Positions 1 to 7,290 of a stretch of DNA of 42,058 nt are shown one piece after another. Each line of letters begins with the position of its first letter. Within the stretch, counting starts at the first letter, position 1. The notes beneath the pieces were generated by a model that did not search any database, was not told the origin of the DNA, and saw only the letters and a program-made list of their open reading frames with translations. The position numbers and the translations under genes were made by a program. Source of the stretch: Candidatus Liptonbacteria bacterium (lineage in GTDB: Bacteria; Patescibacteriota; Minisyncoccia; UBA6257; 2-01-FULL-56-20); contig JAHFLJ010000003.1 in assembly GCA_023244935.1 (NCBI GenBank), forward strand, positions 1-42,058, given 5' to 3'.

Positions 1-1
1 G

Positions 2-169
2 TATCTCAAAGGCGTCGGCTGGGTTAGCTGGCGCTGGCAAGAACACGAAGACGGCGACCTTCAGAAGCCGTTCGGCACAGAAAAATTGATGAACCTCGAT
101 ACGATTGTTTGGGAGATGCCCGGAGAGTTCATCCGCAACGTTGAGCTCTGCGAGCCAATCATCAGGTAG
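2..169 (+). CDS. 3' end of a truncated CDS of unknown function (reads YLKGVGWVSWRWQEHEDGDLQKPFGTEKLMNLDTIVWEMPGEFIRNVELCEPIIR*)
   Basis: Frame 2 is open from the window edge to TAG at 167-169 and is followed by a strong intrinsic terminator. Confidence 0.55.
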   Translation, partial: YLKGVGWVSWRWQEHEDGDLQKPFGTEKLMNLDTIVWEMPGEFIRNVELCEPIIR

Positions 170-176
170 TTACTAT

Positions 177-203
177 CCGGACAGCGATGCTGTCCGGTTT
201 TTT
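177..203 (+). terminator. Intrinsic terminator
   Basis: CCGGACAGC-gat-GCTGTCCGG followed by TTTTTTT. Confidence 0.9.
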
Positions 204-235
204 TATACTTGTTTTGTCTTTATAGACAAAAATAC

Positions 236-241
236 TATAAT
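236..241 (+). promoter_or_regulatory. -10 box (TATAAT) 6 nt upstream of the rpiB ATG; probable leaderless promoter
   Basis: TATAAT-tgaaag-ATG. Confidence 0.6.
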
Positions 242-247
242 TGAAAG

Positions 248-718
248 ATGGTTATATACATCGGAGCGGATCACCAAGGATTTAATTTAAAAGAAGCGAT
301 AAAGCCATTTTTAATGGATCAACTTTATGAAACGGAAGACGTTACTCCTGTATTTAAAGACGGAGATGACTATCCGGACGTCGCATCCGCAGTTGCCAAA
401 AAAGTTAGATATAACCTCGACAATAGCCGAGGAATCATAATCTGCGGTTCCGGCACCGGCGTAGATATTGTCGCGAATAAGTTCGATAAAATCCGTTGTG
501 CATTAGGATTTTCTCCGGATCAGATTTTTGATGCTAGGAATGACGACAACGTAAACGTCTTGGCATTACCGGCGAGTTTCGTCGATACTGAGGCAGCAAA
601 AAAAATAGTTGAAGTATTTTTGCAAACAAAATTTGCCGATCACGAAGATCGATTCAAAAGAAGAATCTCAAAAATTTTAGAAATAGAAAGAAACCGGGAA
701 GGAGTGGGGGATAACTAA
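248..718 (+). CDS. rpiB: Ribose-5-phosphate isomerase B (RpiB/LacA family)
   Basis: N-terminal IGADHQGFNLKEAIK, GIIICGSGTGVDIVANKFDKIRCAL and DDNVNVLALPA are characteristic of RpiB. Confidence 0.93.
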   Translation: MVIYIGADHQGFNLKEAIKPFLMDQLYETEDVTPVFKDGDDYPDVASAVAKKVRYNLDNSRGIIICGSGTGVDIVANKFDKIRCALGFSPDQIFDARNDDNVNVLALPASFVDTEAAKKIVEVFLQTKFADHEDRFKRRISKILEIERNREGVGDN

Positions 719-731
719 ACGCGCAGCGCGC

Positions 732-831
732 GACCTATAACAGATTGCTGATGACTAATCACGAAACCAAGAAAATTCGGTTTCTTTTTGGATCTTGTTA
801 TGAGTTATTTGTCAGCGGTTATAGGTCTTTT
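732..831 (+). repeat. Imperfect inverted repeat with T-tract (possible terminator; member of the dispersed AT-rich IR family)
   Basis: GACCTATAAC (732-741) / GTTATAGGTC (818-827), inner GAAACC (763-768) / GGTTTC (779-784), followed by TTTTT. Confidence 0.6.
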
Positions 832-838
832 TCAGGAG

Positions 839-866
839 TTGACAGATTGGTTATACATGGTATAAT
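839..866 (+). promoter_or_regulatory. Consensus sigma70-type promoter for ncRNA 1
   Basis: TTGACA (839-844), 16-nt spacer ending TGG, TATAAT (861-866). Confidence 0.85.
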
Positions 867-990
867 ATCCTCACTTTCGCTTAAGGAGGTAACTCATAGC
901 GAAGTAGAATTTTGAAAAGAAGGGAAAAGTCAGTCTATCAGGCCACGACCCACTCGAAGTACTAATCGTGCCAGAGGAGGGGCTATGCCC

Positions 991-1064
991 GAGATAACTG
1001 GGGCTGTCAGGTAGGCCGCAATTACCTGGGAGGTCGGCTGAGGTCATCGACGACCTAAGACCTC
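991..1064 (+). other. GGCC-loop/double-stem module, copy A
   Basis: CAGGTA (1008-1013)-GGCCgcaat-TACCTG (1023-1028); GAGGTC (1030-1035)/GACCTC (1059-1064) enclosing ggctg + AGGTC (1041-1045)/GACCT (1052-1056). Confidence 0.75.
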
Positions 1065-1140
1065 GAAGAAACGTTGCAGCTTCAGCAGCTGTGACACAAC
1101 CAAAAATTCGACGCGTGTCACCCCGGAAAAAACGGAGGGA

Positions 1141-1226
1141 TAATGACTCGAATGACTGGGGCCAGCTAGGAGGGCCAAAATACTCCTGGCCGAACCGGGT
1201 AGGGAAGTTTACTTCCACAATGGTTC
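1141..1226 (+). other. GGCC-loop/double-stem module, copy B
   Basis: TAATGACTCGAATGACTGGGGCC; AGGAG (1168-1172)-GGCCaaaata-CTCCT (1183-1187); GAACC (1192-1196)/GGTTC (1222-1226) enclosing gggta + GGAAG (1203-1207)/CTTCC (1212-1216). Confidence 0.75.
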
Positions 1227-1324
1227 GAACCTGCTTGACGCTGGGCTGGCTAGTCCTCGGACAAAGTCAGTGCCAGGAAAAACTCGCCGAGTGAAAGGTA
1301 AGCGTGAGAAAATTCGGTTAGGTT

Positions 1325-1359
1325 CGCCGCTGGTAGCGACGGCGTAAAACATTCGGTAC
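1325..1359 (+). other. H-type pseudoknot, copy 1
   Basis: S1 CGCCG (1325-1329)/CGGCG (1340-1344); S2 GTAGCGA (1333-1339)/TCGGTAC (1353-1359), 6 of 7 pairs; A-rich connecting loop. Confidence 0.65.
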
Positions 1360-1519
1360 ATCATCCGCGAACTCGAACTCAGCCAGGGTGACTGAAGTCT
1401 CCGCTCGCGGCGGGGCCGCCGACATGCCCTCCCCGAGGGAGTCGTCACGCTGGTTCCGGTGGGTGCAGCTCTCCATCTAGATGCAAAAGCTGCAAGGATA
1501 GCACTTTGAAGAAACGTTC

Positions 1520-1565
1520 GGCGCTGGTACCGACGCCATTAGCAGCCTAGCCGGCTGTTCGGTAC
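1520..1565 (+). other. H-type pseudoknot, copy 2
   Basis: S1 GGCG (1520-1523)/CGCC (1534-1537); S2 GTACCGA (1527-1533)/TCGGTAC (1559-1565), 7 of 7; loop 3 holds hairpin CAGCC (1543-1547)/GGCTG (1553-1557). Confidence 0.7.
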
Positions 1566-1787
1566 ACCACATACCAGGGGCCCTCTCCTCGTCGACCGGC
1601 GAGGAGGTCAGAGCGATGCCCCCCAGACCAGCCCAAAGCTGGCCTTAACGCGAGCAACAGGAGTTTGAAACCATGAGGTTTGTCCCTCCGCGACGTATCC
1701 CTTTCTTCTGGAAAGGCGAATGGTCCCGAGAGACACCCTTGGTGGATATTCCACGGCCTTAAGAGGCTAAAGCTCGCAACCGCCCCG

Positions 1788-1810
1788 GCCCCCAGAAATG
1801 GGGGCTTTTT
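1788..1810 (+). terminator. Intrinsic terminator of ncRNA 1
   Basis: GCCCCCA-gaaa-TGGGGGC followed by TTTTT. Confidence 0.9.
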
Positions 1811-1817
1811 ACTACTA

Positions 1818-1845
1818 TTGACAAATAAAATGTATGTGCTATAAT
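1818..1845 (+). promoter_or_regulatory. Consensus sigma70-type promoter for ncRNA 2
   Basis: TTGACA (1818-1823), 16-nt spacer ending TGC, TATAAT (1840-1845). Confidence 0.87.
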
Positions 1846-2093
1846 ACTAATATCCTCAAAGAAAGGGGTGATGCCCACAAAGCATAAGCACTTTAAAAGG
1901 TAGATAAAGCAACCAGTCAAAGTCCGCAAGCTCCGGCTCAATCGAACGGCTCCATCCTCAATTAGGGATTGGACGCCGAGAGTCGGATGATCGTAGCGCC
2001 TTCCAAACGAAACGGAGGGCACGGGGTCAAGCCCGAGAAGAGCTCGAAACTCTACTTGGGAAGTCCTTCGCAAGTAGCGGGGGCAAGGCGTGG

Positions 2094-2194
2094 TAATGAC
2101 TCGATTGACTGAGGCCGTCAAGCAGGCCTAATTGCTTGAGAGGTTGACTGGAGTCGCATACATTTGGTTCATGAACCGGTCGCGACTCTAACCT
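2094..2194 (+). other. GGCC-loop/double-stem module, copy C
   Basis: TAATGACTCGATTGACTGAGGCC (21/23 identical to copy B); CAAGCA (2119-2124)-GGCCtaat-TGCTTG (2133-2138); AGGTT (2141-2145)/AACCT (2190-2194) enclosing gactg + GAGTCGC (2151-2157)/GCGACTC (2182-2188). Confidence 0.78.
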
Positions 2195-2348
2195 TAAAGA
2201 TTTGCCTTGCGGGTCAGTCCCTGCATGCGCACAACCCTTCCACCGGCTGGTGTGGCGGAAACGCCTAAGTCAGCTGGAATCGAGGACCCCAACAGTTCGA
2301 CCAGGGGCAAATGGTTGAACAGAAGGAAAGCATGACGCTTTCATCTTC

Positions 2349-2381
2349 GCCGCTCGCGCCGACGGTATAAAATATCGGTGC
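2349..2381 (+). other. H-type pseudoknot, copy 3
   Basis: S1 GCCG (2349-2352)/CGGT (2363-2366); S2 GCGCCGA (2356-2362)/TCGGTGC (2375-2381), 7 pairs including one G-U; loop 3 ATAAAATA. Confidence 0.7.
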
Positions 2382-2410
2382 TTCAGACGCAAGCATGTGT
2401 ACATGCCGTT

Positions 2411-2440
2411 TACCCCCTACGTCAATGGGGGTATTCTTTT
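2411..2440 (+). terminator. Intrinsic terminator of ncRNA 2
   Basis: TACCCCC-tacgtcaat-GGGGGTA followed by TTCTTTT. Confidence 0.87.
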
Positions 2441-2511
2441 ATTCATTCGCCAAGCAGGCGTTTTTTTATTTCCACAAGTAGTATTTATATTTACCGTGGT
2501 AAACTAAATGC

Positions 2512-3150
2512 ATGGAGGTAATTCCGGCAATCAATTGTCATTTAAATGATACCGAGTGCGTAGAAGCAAAAGTTAAAACTGCCGAAATTTTGGACGGCTG
2601 GGTTCATTTAGATATCGCCGATGGAAGATTCACATACAATAAAACATGGAATTCACCGGAGGAGTGGCGAAGGTTCGGTAAAAATCTGAACTTGGAAGTT
2701 CACTTAATGGTCGAAGAGCCACTTGAGGCGGCACGCGAATGGTTGCTGGTTGGCGCAAAGAGGATAATAGTTCACCTGGAAGTTTTAGATTTAGATTTAG
2801 CCGACAGAATTATTGCCTTGGTCAAGCAATACAAAGCTGAGCCGATTTTGGCGTTTAATCCGGAAACTAGAGTCGATTCTAATCCGGATATCGAGTCGCG
2901 ATTTTTATCGTTTTTAGTGTTATGTGTCCATCCTGGCCTTGCCGGACAAAATTTTTTACCGCTCAATCTCGAAAAAATCTCCGCGCTAAAGAAAATGTAT
3001 CCGCAAGCAACTATAGAGGTCGACGGGGGAGTGAATAAAGATACAGGAGCATTGGCTAAAAAAGCCGGCGCAAATATTCTCATCGCCGCCTCCTATATCT
3101 TTGAAAGTAGTAATCTGCAGGGTGCGTATCAAGAGCTAGTCTCACTTTAG
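2512..3150 (+). CDS. rpe: Ribulose-phosphate 3-epimerase family protein
   Basis: VIPAINC, LDGWVHLDIADGRF, VHLMVEEP, VLCVHPGLAGQNFLP and IEVDGGVN match the TIM-barrel Rpe fold motifs. Confidence 0.82.
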   Translation: MEVIPAINCHLNDTECVEAKVKTAEILDGWVHLDIADGRFTYNKTWNSPEEWRRFGKNLNLEVHLMVEEPLEAAREWLLVGAKRIIVHLEVLDLDLADRIIALVKQYKAEPILAFNPETRVDSNPDIESRFLSFLVLCVHPGLAGQNFLPLNLEKISALKKMYPQATIEVDGGVNKDTGALAKKAGANILIAASYIFESSNLQGAYQELVSL

Positions 3151-3266
3151 TCAGCAACCTCATTTTTAAACTAGCCTTGTCTGACATACAGTATTTTTTA
3201 TTGTTTTATGGTATAATAATATCAATAATAATAACCCCCAGTCCGGGTGAAAATATAAGGTTAAAT

Positions 3267-4904
3267 ATGTCGTTTATAAAAAAAGTTTTAGGCGTGTTCT
3301 TTGTTGGAATGCTTTTAGTCGGCGGTGTCGCAAAAGCGGATAGTATGGCCGATTTGCAAGCGCAGATTACCTCACTTATGGCTCAAATAAAGGTTTTGCA
3401 GGCAAGAATAGGTGAACAGGGTGGTGGGAGTGTATCTTGGTGTCATAATTTTAATACAAACATAAGGGCGGGAGATCAGAGTTCTGAGGTTTCTGAATTG
3501 GTCAGAGCGCTTGTTAAAGAAAATTTTTTGAATCAAAACGAAATGTTTCAGGATGGGCGAAGCGAACTAAATTTCGATGAGCAGATTGCTTCGGCCGTAA
3601 CCGGTTTTCAACAGAAATACGCTAGCGAAATATTAACTCCAATCGGACTTAAATACGGAACCGGTTTTGTAGGCGTCGGAACCAGAGCAAAACTTAATAA
3701 GCTTTATGGCTGCGCCAATGTGATGCCTCCAATCGCATGTACCATGGATGCAAAACAATGCTCGGACGGAACTTACGTCAGCCGCACCGGACCAAGGTGC
3801 GAATTCGCAAGCTGTCCAATATATAAATCTTTAACCGTTGTTTCGCCGAATGGCGGAGAGACTTGGGTTAAGGGAACAACGCAGACAATCAAGTGGCAAG
3901 ATATCTCAATCGTTCCACAGTGCCCAGCCGGAGCTGATTGCGTGAGCCCTGCTCCGAAGTCATATGACATAAAGTTAGTCGCATATGCCACTCCGTGTAC
4001 CGGAAATATTTGCCCTATGTCTTTAACTCGTTTGCCATATACAATTGCGAAAAATGTTTCTGGCAGTTCTTATAATTGGGAAGCGGGTAGGATTTGGGAT
4101 GACAGCCAATACGCGCCAGCCGGAGCATATTTAGTGCAAGTTTGTATCGCCGGTTCAGATGTCTGCGACTCAAGCGATTCATATTTCAAGATTACTTCTA
4201 TTTCGAATATAGGATTGCCAATCGTTTCCGGAGTTTCCGGTCCGACAACATTGGCAGTCGGTCAGCAGGGAACTTGGACGGTTAGCGCCTCAGATCCTAA
4301 TAATGGAAATCTATATTATTCTGTCGTGTGGGGTGATGAATCAAGCGTGCCATGCGCTTCCGGAGGTGCCTGCGCAACCGCAAGCGCTCAATATCAACAA
4401 ACCGCAACATTCACGCATACCTATAGCAATGACGGTTACTATTTACCAAAGTTTATGGTAATGAATACAAGCGGTGAGAGTGTCGCTACAACTTTAAGTG
4501 TCAGAGTGGGATCCACATCTACATCTATTCCGACACCATTAGATACAATTCAGGTAACCTATCCTCAGGCAACGATAGAATTGCTCAGAGGGTCGATGGT
4601 AAATCTTTCTTGGACGCAAAGTAATGCTTCGAGGAATGTTGACTTGAAGCTTACCTCCGCCGGTGGTATGACTAATTTTGCCTCGTATAATATTGCTTCC
4701 GGGATAGCTCCGAAAACAATTAAAGATCAGACATATTCTTGGACTGTTGGGAATATAGTCTCAGCGGCTGTTAGCACAGCCTCAATACCGGACGGCGAAT
4801 ATTATTTCAAAGTTTGTTACTCCGGTACGGATGTTTGCGAATCCGGTAAATATACTCTTAAGATAATCCCTCTTAGGACCATACTTCCTCCCATACAGCA
4901 GTAA
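3267..4904 (+). CDS. Secreted/surface protein: signal peptide, peptidoglycan-binding-like domain, Ser/Thr-rich Kre9/KNH-like domains and a PKD-like segment
   Basis: The ATG at 3267 (MSFIKKVLGVFFVGMLLVGGVAKA) gives a clean signal peptide, preferable to the track start at 3177; VVSPNGGETWVKGTTQTIKW; GPTTLAVGQQGTWTVSASDPN. Confidence 0.75.
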   Translation: MSFIKKVLGVFFVGMLLVGGVAKADSMADLQAQITSLMAQIKVLQARIGEQGGGSVSWCHNFNTNIRAGDQSSEVSELVRALVKENFLNQNEMFQDGRSELNFDEQIASAVTGFQQKYASEILTPIGLKYGTGFVGVGTRAKLNKLYGCANVMPPIACTMDAKQCSDGTYVSRTGPRCEFASCPIYKSLTVVSPNGGETWVKGTTQTIKWQDISIVPQCPAGADCVSPAPKSYDIKLVAYATPCTGNICPMSLTRLPYTIAKNVSGSSYNWEAGRIWDDSQYAPAGAYLVQVCIAGSDVCDSSDSYFKITSISNIGLPIVSGVSGPTTLAVGQQGTWTVSASDPNNGNLYYSVVWGDESSVPCASGGACATASAQYQQTATFTHTYSNDGYYLPKFMVMNTSGESVATTLSVRVGSTSTSIPTPLDTIQVTYPQATIELLRGSMVNLSWTQSNASRNVDLKLTSAGGMTNFASYNIASGIAPKTIKDQTYSWTVGNIVSAAVSTASIPDGEYYFKVCYSGTDVCESGKYTLKIIPLRTILPPIQQ

Positions 4905-4986
4905 TAAATAATTCAGCTTAAACCGCCAGCCTGCTGGAATCATCGATAAATACAATATTCGGGAATATTCTATAGACCATATTTTA

Positions 4987-5026
4987 AGACAGACTATTCG
5001 CTGGCAGGCGAATAGTCTGTCTTTTT
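4987..5026 (+). terminator. Very strong intrinsic terminator
   Basis: AGACAGACTATTCGC-tggcag-GCGAATAGTCTGTCT (15-bp perfect stem) then T-run. Confidence 0.95.
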
Positions 5027-5049
5027 ATGCAATAATTTATAAAATATGG

Positions 5050-5055
5050 TATAAT
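5050..5055 (+). promoter_or_regulatory. -10 box (TATAAT) 8 nt upstream of the transketolase N-subunit ATG
   Basis: TATAAT-aactcgag-ATG. Confidence 0.6.
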
Positions 5056-5063
5056 AACTCGAG

Positions 5064-5924
5064 ATGGATTCTTTACACGATTATAAAATTAAACTCCTAG
5101 AAGAGAAGGCGATTAAAATCCGCGAGGATATTATTAAGATGCTTGTCTCTGCCGGTTCCGGTCACAGCGCCGGTCCACTTGGGATGGCGGATGTTTTTAC
5201 GGCTTTATATTTTCACGCTTTAAATCACGATCCGAAGAAACCAAATTGGCCAGAGCGCGACCGAGTTGTTCTTTCCTGTGGCCATATTGCGCCGGTTCTT
5301 TACGCCACGCTTGCGCATGCCGGTTATTTCCCGGTATCCGAACTTAAAACTTTAAGAAAATTCGGCTCACGTCTTCAAGGACATCCACATCGCGGATCAC
5401 TTCCGGGAGTGGAAACAACTTCAGGGCCCCTAGGCTCCGGTCTTTCGCAGGCTATTGGTATGGGGCTAGCCGCAAAGCTGAATCACGAACGACATAAAAT
5501 TTATTGCGTGATGTCCGATGGGGAACAGCAGGAGGGCAACATCTGGGAGGCAGTAATGTTCGCCGGCAAGCACAAACTTCATAATGTGATTGCAATAATG
5601 GATAGAAACAATATCCAGATAGACGGACTCACTGAAAACGTCATGCCACTTGAACCGATTGCCAAGAAATATGAATCTTTCAACTGGAATGTCTTGCAAG
5701 TTGACGGGCATAACTTTGAACAAATAATTTTTGCGATTGCCGAAGCGCGCGCGATTGTTGAAAAACCGACCATGATTATCTGCCACACAATTCCGGGAAA
5801 GGGCGTCAGTTTTATGGAGGGAGATTTTCTTTGGCACGGCAAACCACCAAAGCCGGAGGAGGCGAAAATAGCATTAAATGAGCTTAGAACTCTCGAGGGC
5901 AAAATTAAAAGCGAACACGACTAA
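5064..5924 (+). CDS. Transketolase, N-terminal (TPP-binding) subunit
   Basis: AGSGHSAGPLGMADVFTALYF, DRVVLSCGHIAPVLYA, GSGLSQAIGMGLAAK and MSDGEQQEGNIWEA are transketolase N-half motifs. Confidence 0.95.
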   Translation: MDSLHDYKIKLLEEKAIKIREDIIKMLVSAGSGHSAGPLGMADVFTALYFHALNHDPKKPNWPERDRVVLSCGHIAPVLYATLAHAGYFPVSELKTLRKFGSRLQGHPHRGSLPGVETTSGPLGSGLSQAIGMGLAAKLNHERHKIYCVMSDGEQQEGNIWEAVMFAGKHKLHNVIAIMDRNNIQIDGLTENVMPLEPIAKKYESFNWNVLQVDGHNFEQIIFAIAEARAIVEKPTMIICHTIPGKGVSFMEGDFLWHGKPPKPEEAKIALNELRTLEGKIKSEHD

Positions 5925-5938
5925 AAATTAAATTTAAA

Positions 5939-6301
5939 ATGGATGAAATAAAAACAATCAGCTCCGAGTTTCCCCCCAACACAAATTTTGGGTTTTTGTC
6001 GTTCGCTTTTAGTTTTAGTGGTCTCGTGATATATATTGCAAATTTTGTTAGGTTTGCCATGTATTGGGACGGCGGGGCTCCTCACTGGCTAATCTTTTCA
6101 ATGGTTTATATTTCTCCGATAATTTTAGTGCTATTTGCATTGCTAGCTTTTGTTTTTGGGCGTAAAAGTTTGAAGACGGAAGTCGGTTGGGCTAAGCGAT
6201 TTGGAATAGGAGGTATTTGTTTTGCAATAATCGCCATTCTTGTATCTATATTTCCAATATATAAGTCAATCATGTTCATAGCGAGCAACCAGAAACTATA
6301 A
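5939..6301 (+). CDS. Small multi-pass membrane protein of unknown function between the two transketolase subunit genes
   Basis: 120-aa ORF with three or four hydrophobic segments, tightly packed between tkt halves. Confidence 0.6.
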   Translation: MDEIKTISSEFPPNTNFGFLSFAFSFSGLVIYIANFVRFAMYWDGGAPHWLIFSMVYISPIILVLFALLAFVFGRKSLKTEVGWAKRFGIGGICFAIIAILVSIFPIYKSIMFIASNQKL

Positions 6302-6302
6302 A

Positions 6303-7289
6303 ATGCTAAAAAAAGAAACCAACTTAAATAGTAAGATATTCGATGAAGATGTTCTCCAAAAACCAACCCGGGACGGTTACGGAGACGGAATAATTTTGGC
6401 CGGCGAAGAGGATAAAAACGTAGTTGTTTTAACCGCGGACCTTTCCGACTCCACTCGCACCGCGGAATTTGCGAAGAAGTTTCCGGATAGGTTTTTTGAA
6501 GTTGGCATTGCCGAACAAAATATGGCGACCATTGCTTCCGGTTTGGGTATCTCCGGAAAAATTCCGTTTATTTCTTCCTATGCTACGTTTTCTCCAGGCA
6601 GAAACTGGGAACAAATTCGAACAACTATTTCGTATAACGATTCTAATGTTAAAATCGCCGGGCATCACGCCGGAATTTCCGTCGGTCCGGACGGCGCGAC
6701 TCATCAGGCGATAGAGGACATTGCGACTATGCGCGTAATGGCGAATATGAAAGTTATCGTGCCGTGCGATTCCATTGAGGCGCGCAAAGCGACCGTCGCT
6801 TCCGCCAAAATTTGGGGGCCGGTGTATTTGCGATTCGCTCGTGAAAAGACTCCGATAATGACCACTGAGGATACCCCGTTCATTCCGGGTAAGGCCGAAG
6901 TATTTTGGGAATCCAAAAAACCGGAAGTTTTAATAATCGGCGCCGGTCCGATACTTCACAACGCGCTTCTTGCCGCTAAGATTTTAGAAAAAGAAAAAAT
7001 AGGAGTAATGGTTTTGAATTGTCACACGATTAAACCGTTGGATAAAAAAATCGCTCAACTTGCGGATAAAATCGGCGCAGTTGTAACCGTGGAAGAGCAT
7101 CAGGTATTAGGTGGTTTGGGTGGCGCGGTCGCCGAGCTTTTGGCAAAAACCAATCCGGTTCCGATGGAATTTATCGGCATGCAAGACACTTTCGGAGAAT
7201 CCGGTGAACCGGCTGAGCTCATTAAAAAGTATAAAATGGCTCCGGTAGATATTGTTTCCGCGGTTAAGCGCGCCCTTAAACGAAAATAA
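6303..7289 (+). CDS. Transketolase, C-terminal subunit
   Basis: RDGYGDGIILAGEEDKNVVVLTADLSDSTRTAEFAKKFPDRFFEVGIAEQNM and the C-terminal transketolase domain. Confidence 0.94.
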   Translation: MLKKETNLNSKIFDEDVLQKPTRDGYGDGIILAGEEDKNVVVLTADLSDSTRTAEFAKKFPDRFFEVGIAEQNMATIASGLGISGKIPFISSYATFSPGRNWEQIRTTISYNDSNVKIAGHHAGISVGPDGATHQAIEDIATMRVMANMKVIVPCDSIEARKATVASAKIWGPVYLRFAREKTPIMTTEDTPFIPGKAEVFWESKKPEVLIIGAGPILHNALLAAKILEKEKIGVMVLNCHTIKPLDKKIAQLADKIGAVVTVEEHQVLGGLGGAVAELLAKTNPVPMEFIGMQDTFGESGEPAELIKKYKMAPVDIVSAVKRALKRK

Positions 7290-7290
7290 A

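Larger units (their letters stand above)
873..1810 (+). ncRNA. Large structured noncoding RNA 1 (~940 nt), class unidentified
   Basis: Bounded by a consensus promoter and an intrinsic terminator; no plausible protein; many perfect stems (e.g. GTGACAC 1091-1097/GTGTCAC 1115-1121; CCAGGGTGAC 1383-1392/GTCACGCTGG 1444-1453 with one mismatch; CTCCTCG 1585-1591/CGAGGAG 1600-1606); two copies each of a shared module and a pseudoknot that recur in the next unit. Confidence 0.8.
1853..2440 (+). ncRNA. Large structured noncoding RNA 2 (~590 nt), apparent paralogue of ncRNA 1
   Basis: Own consensus promoter and intrinsic terminator; no plausible protein; one copy each of the GGCC-loop module and the pseudoknot; further stems CTACTTG (2052-2058)/CAAGTAG (2071-2077), GGCG-GAAA-CGCC (2254-2265) and GCATG-TGTA-CATGC near the 3' end. 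Confidence 0.8.

Noticed and set aside
1192-1228. tRNA T-arm-like GGTTCGAACC and general tmRNA similarity
   Set aside because: The sequence is explained as part of a module B outer stem that recurs in copies A and C with different sequence; no tRNA-like acceptor or tag ORF found.
871-2121. ORFs at 871-1218(-), 1091-1294(+), 1209-1448(-), 1759-2121(-)
   Set aside because: They overlap on both strands, resemble no family, and lie in promoter/terminator-bounded structured RNA regions; one even runs through a terminator and promoter.
839-2440. RNase P RNA, rRNA fragment or group I/II intron
   Set aside because: No GAGGAAAGTCC-type RNase P core, no recognisable rRNA segments, no domain V-like hairpin, no interrupted gene, and independent promoters/terminators.
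3177-3266. N-terminal extension of the surface protein ORF
   Set aside because: Contains the TATAAT (3212-3217) promoter; ATG 3267 gives a proper signal peptide.
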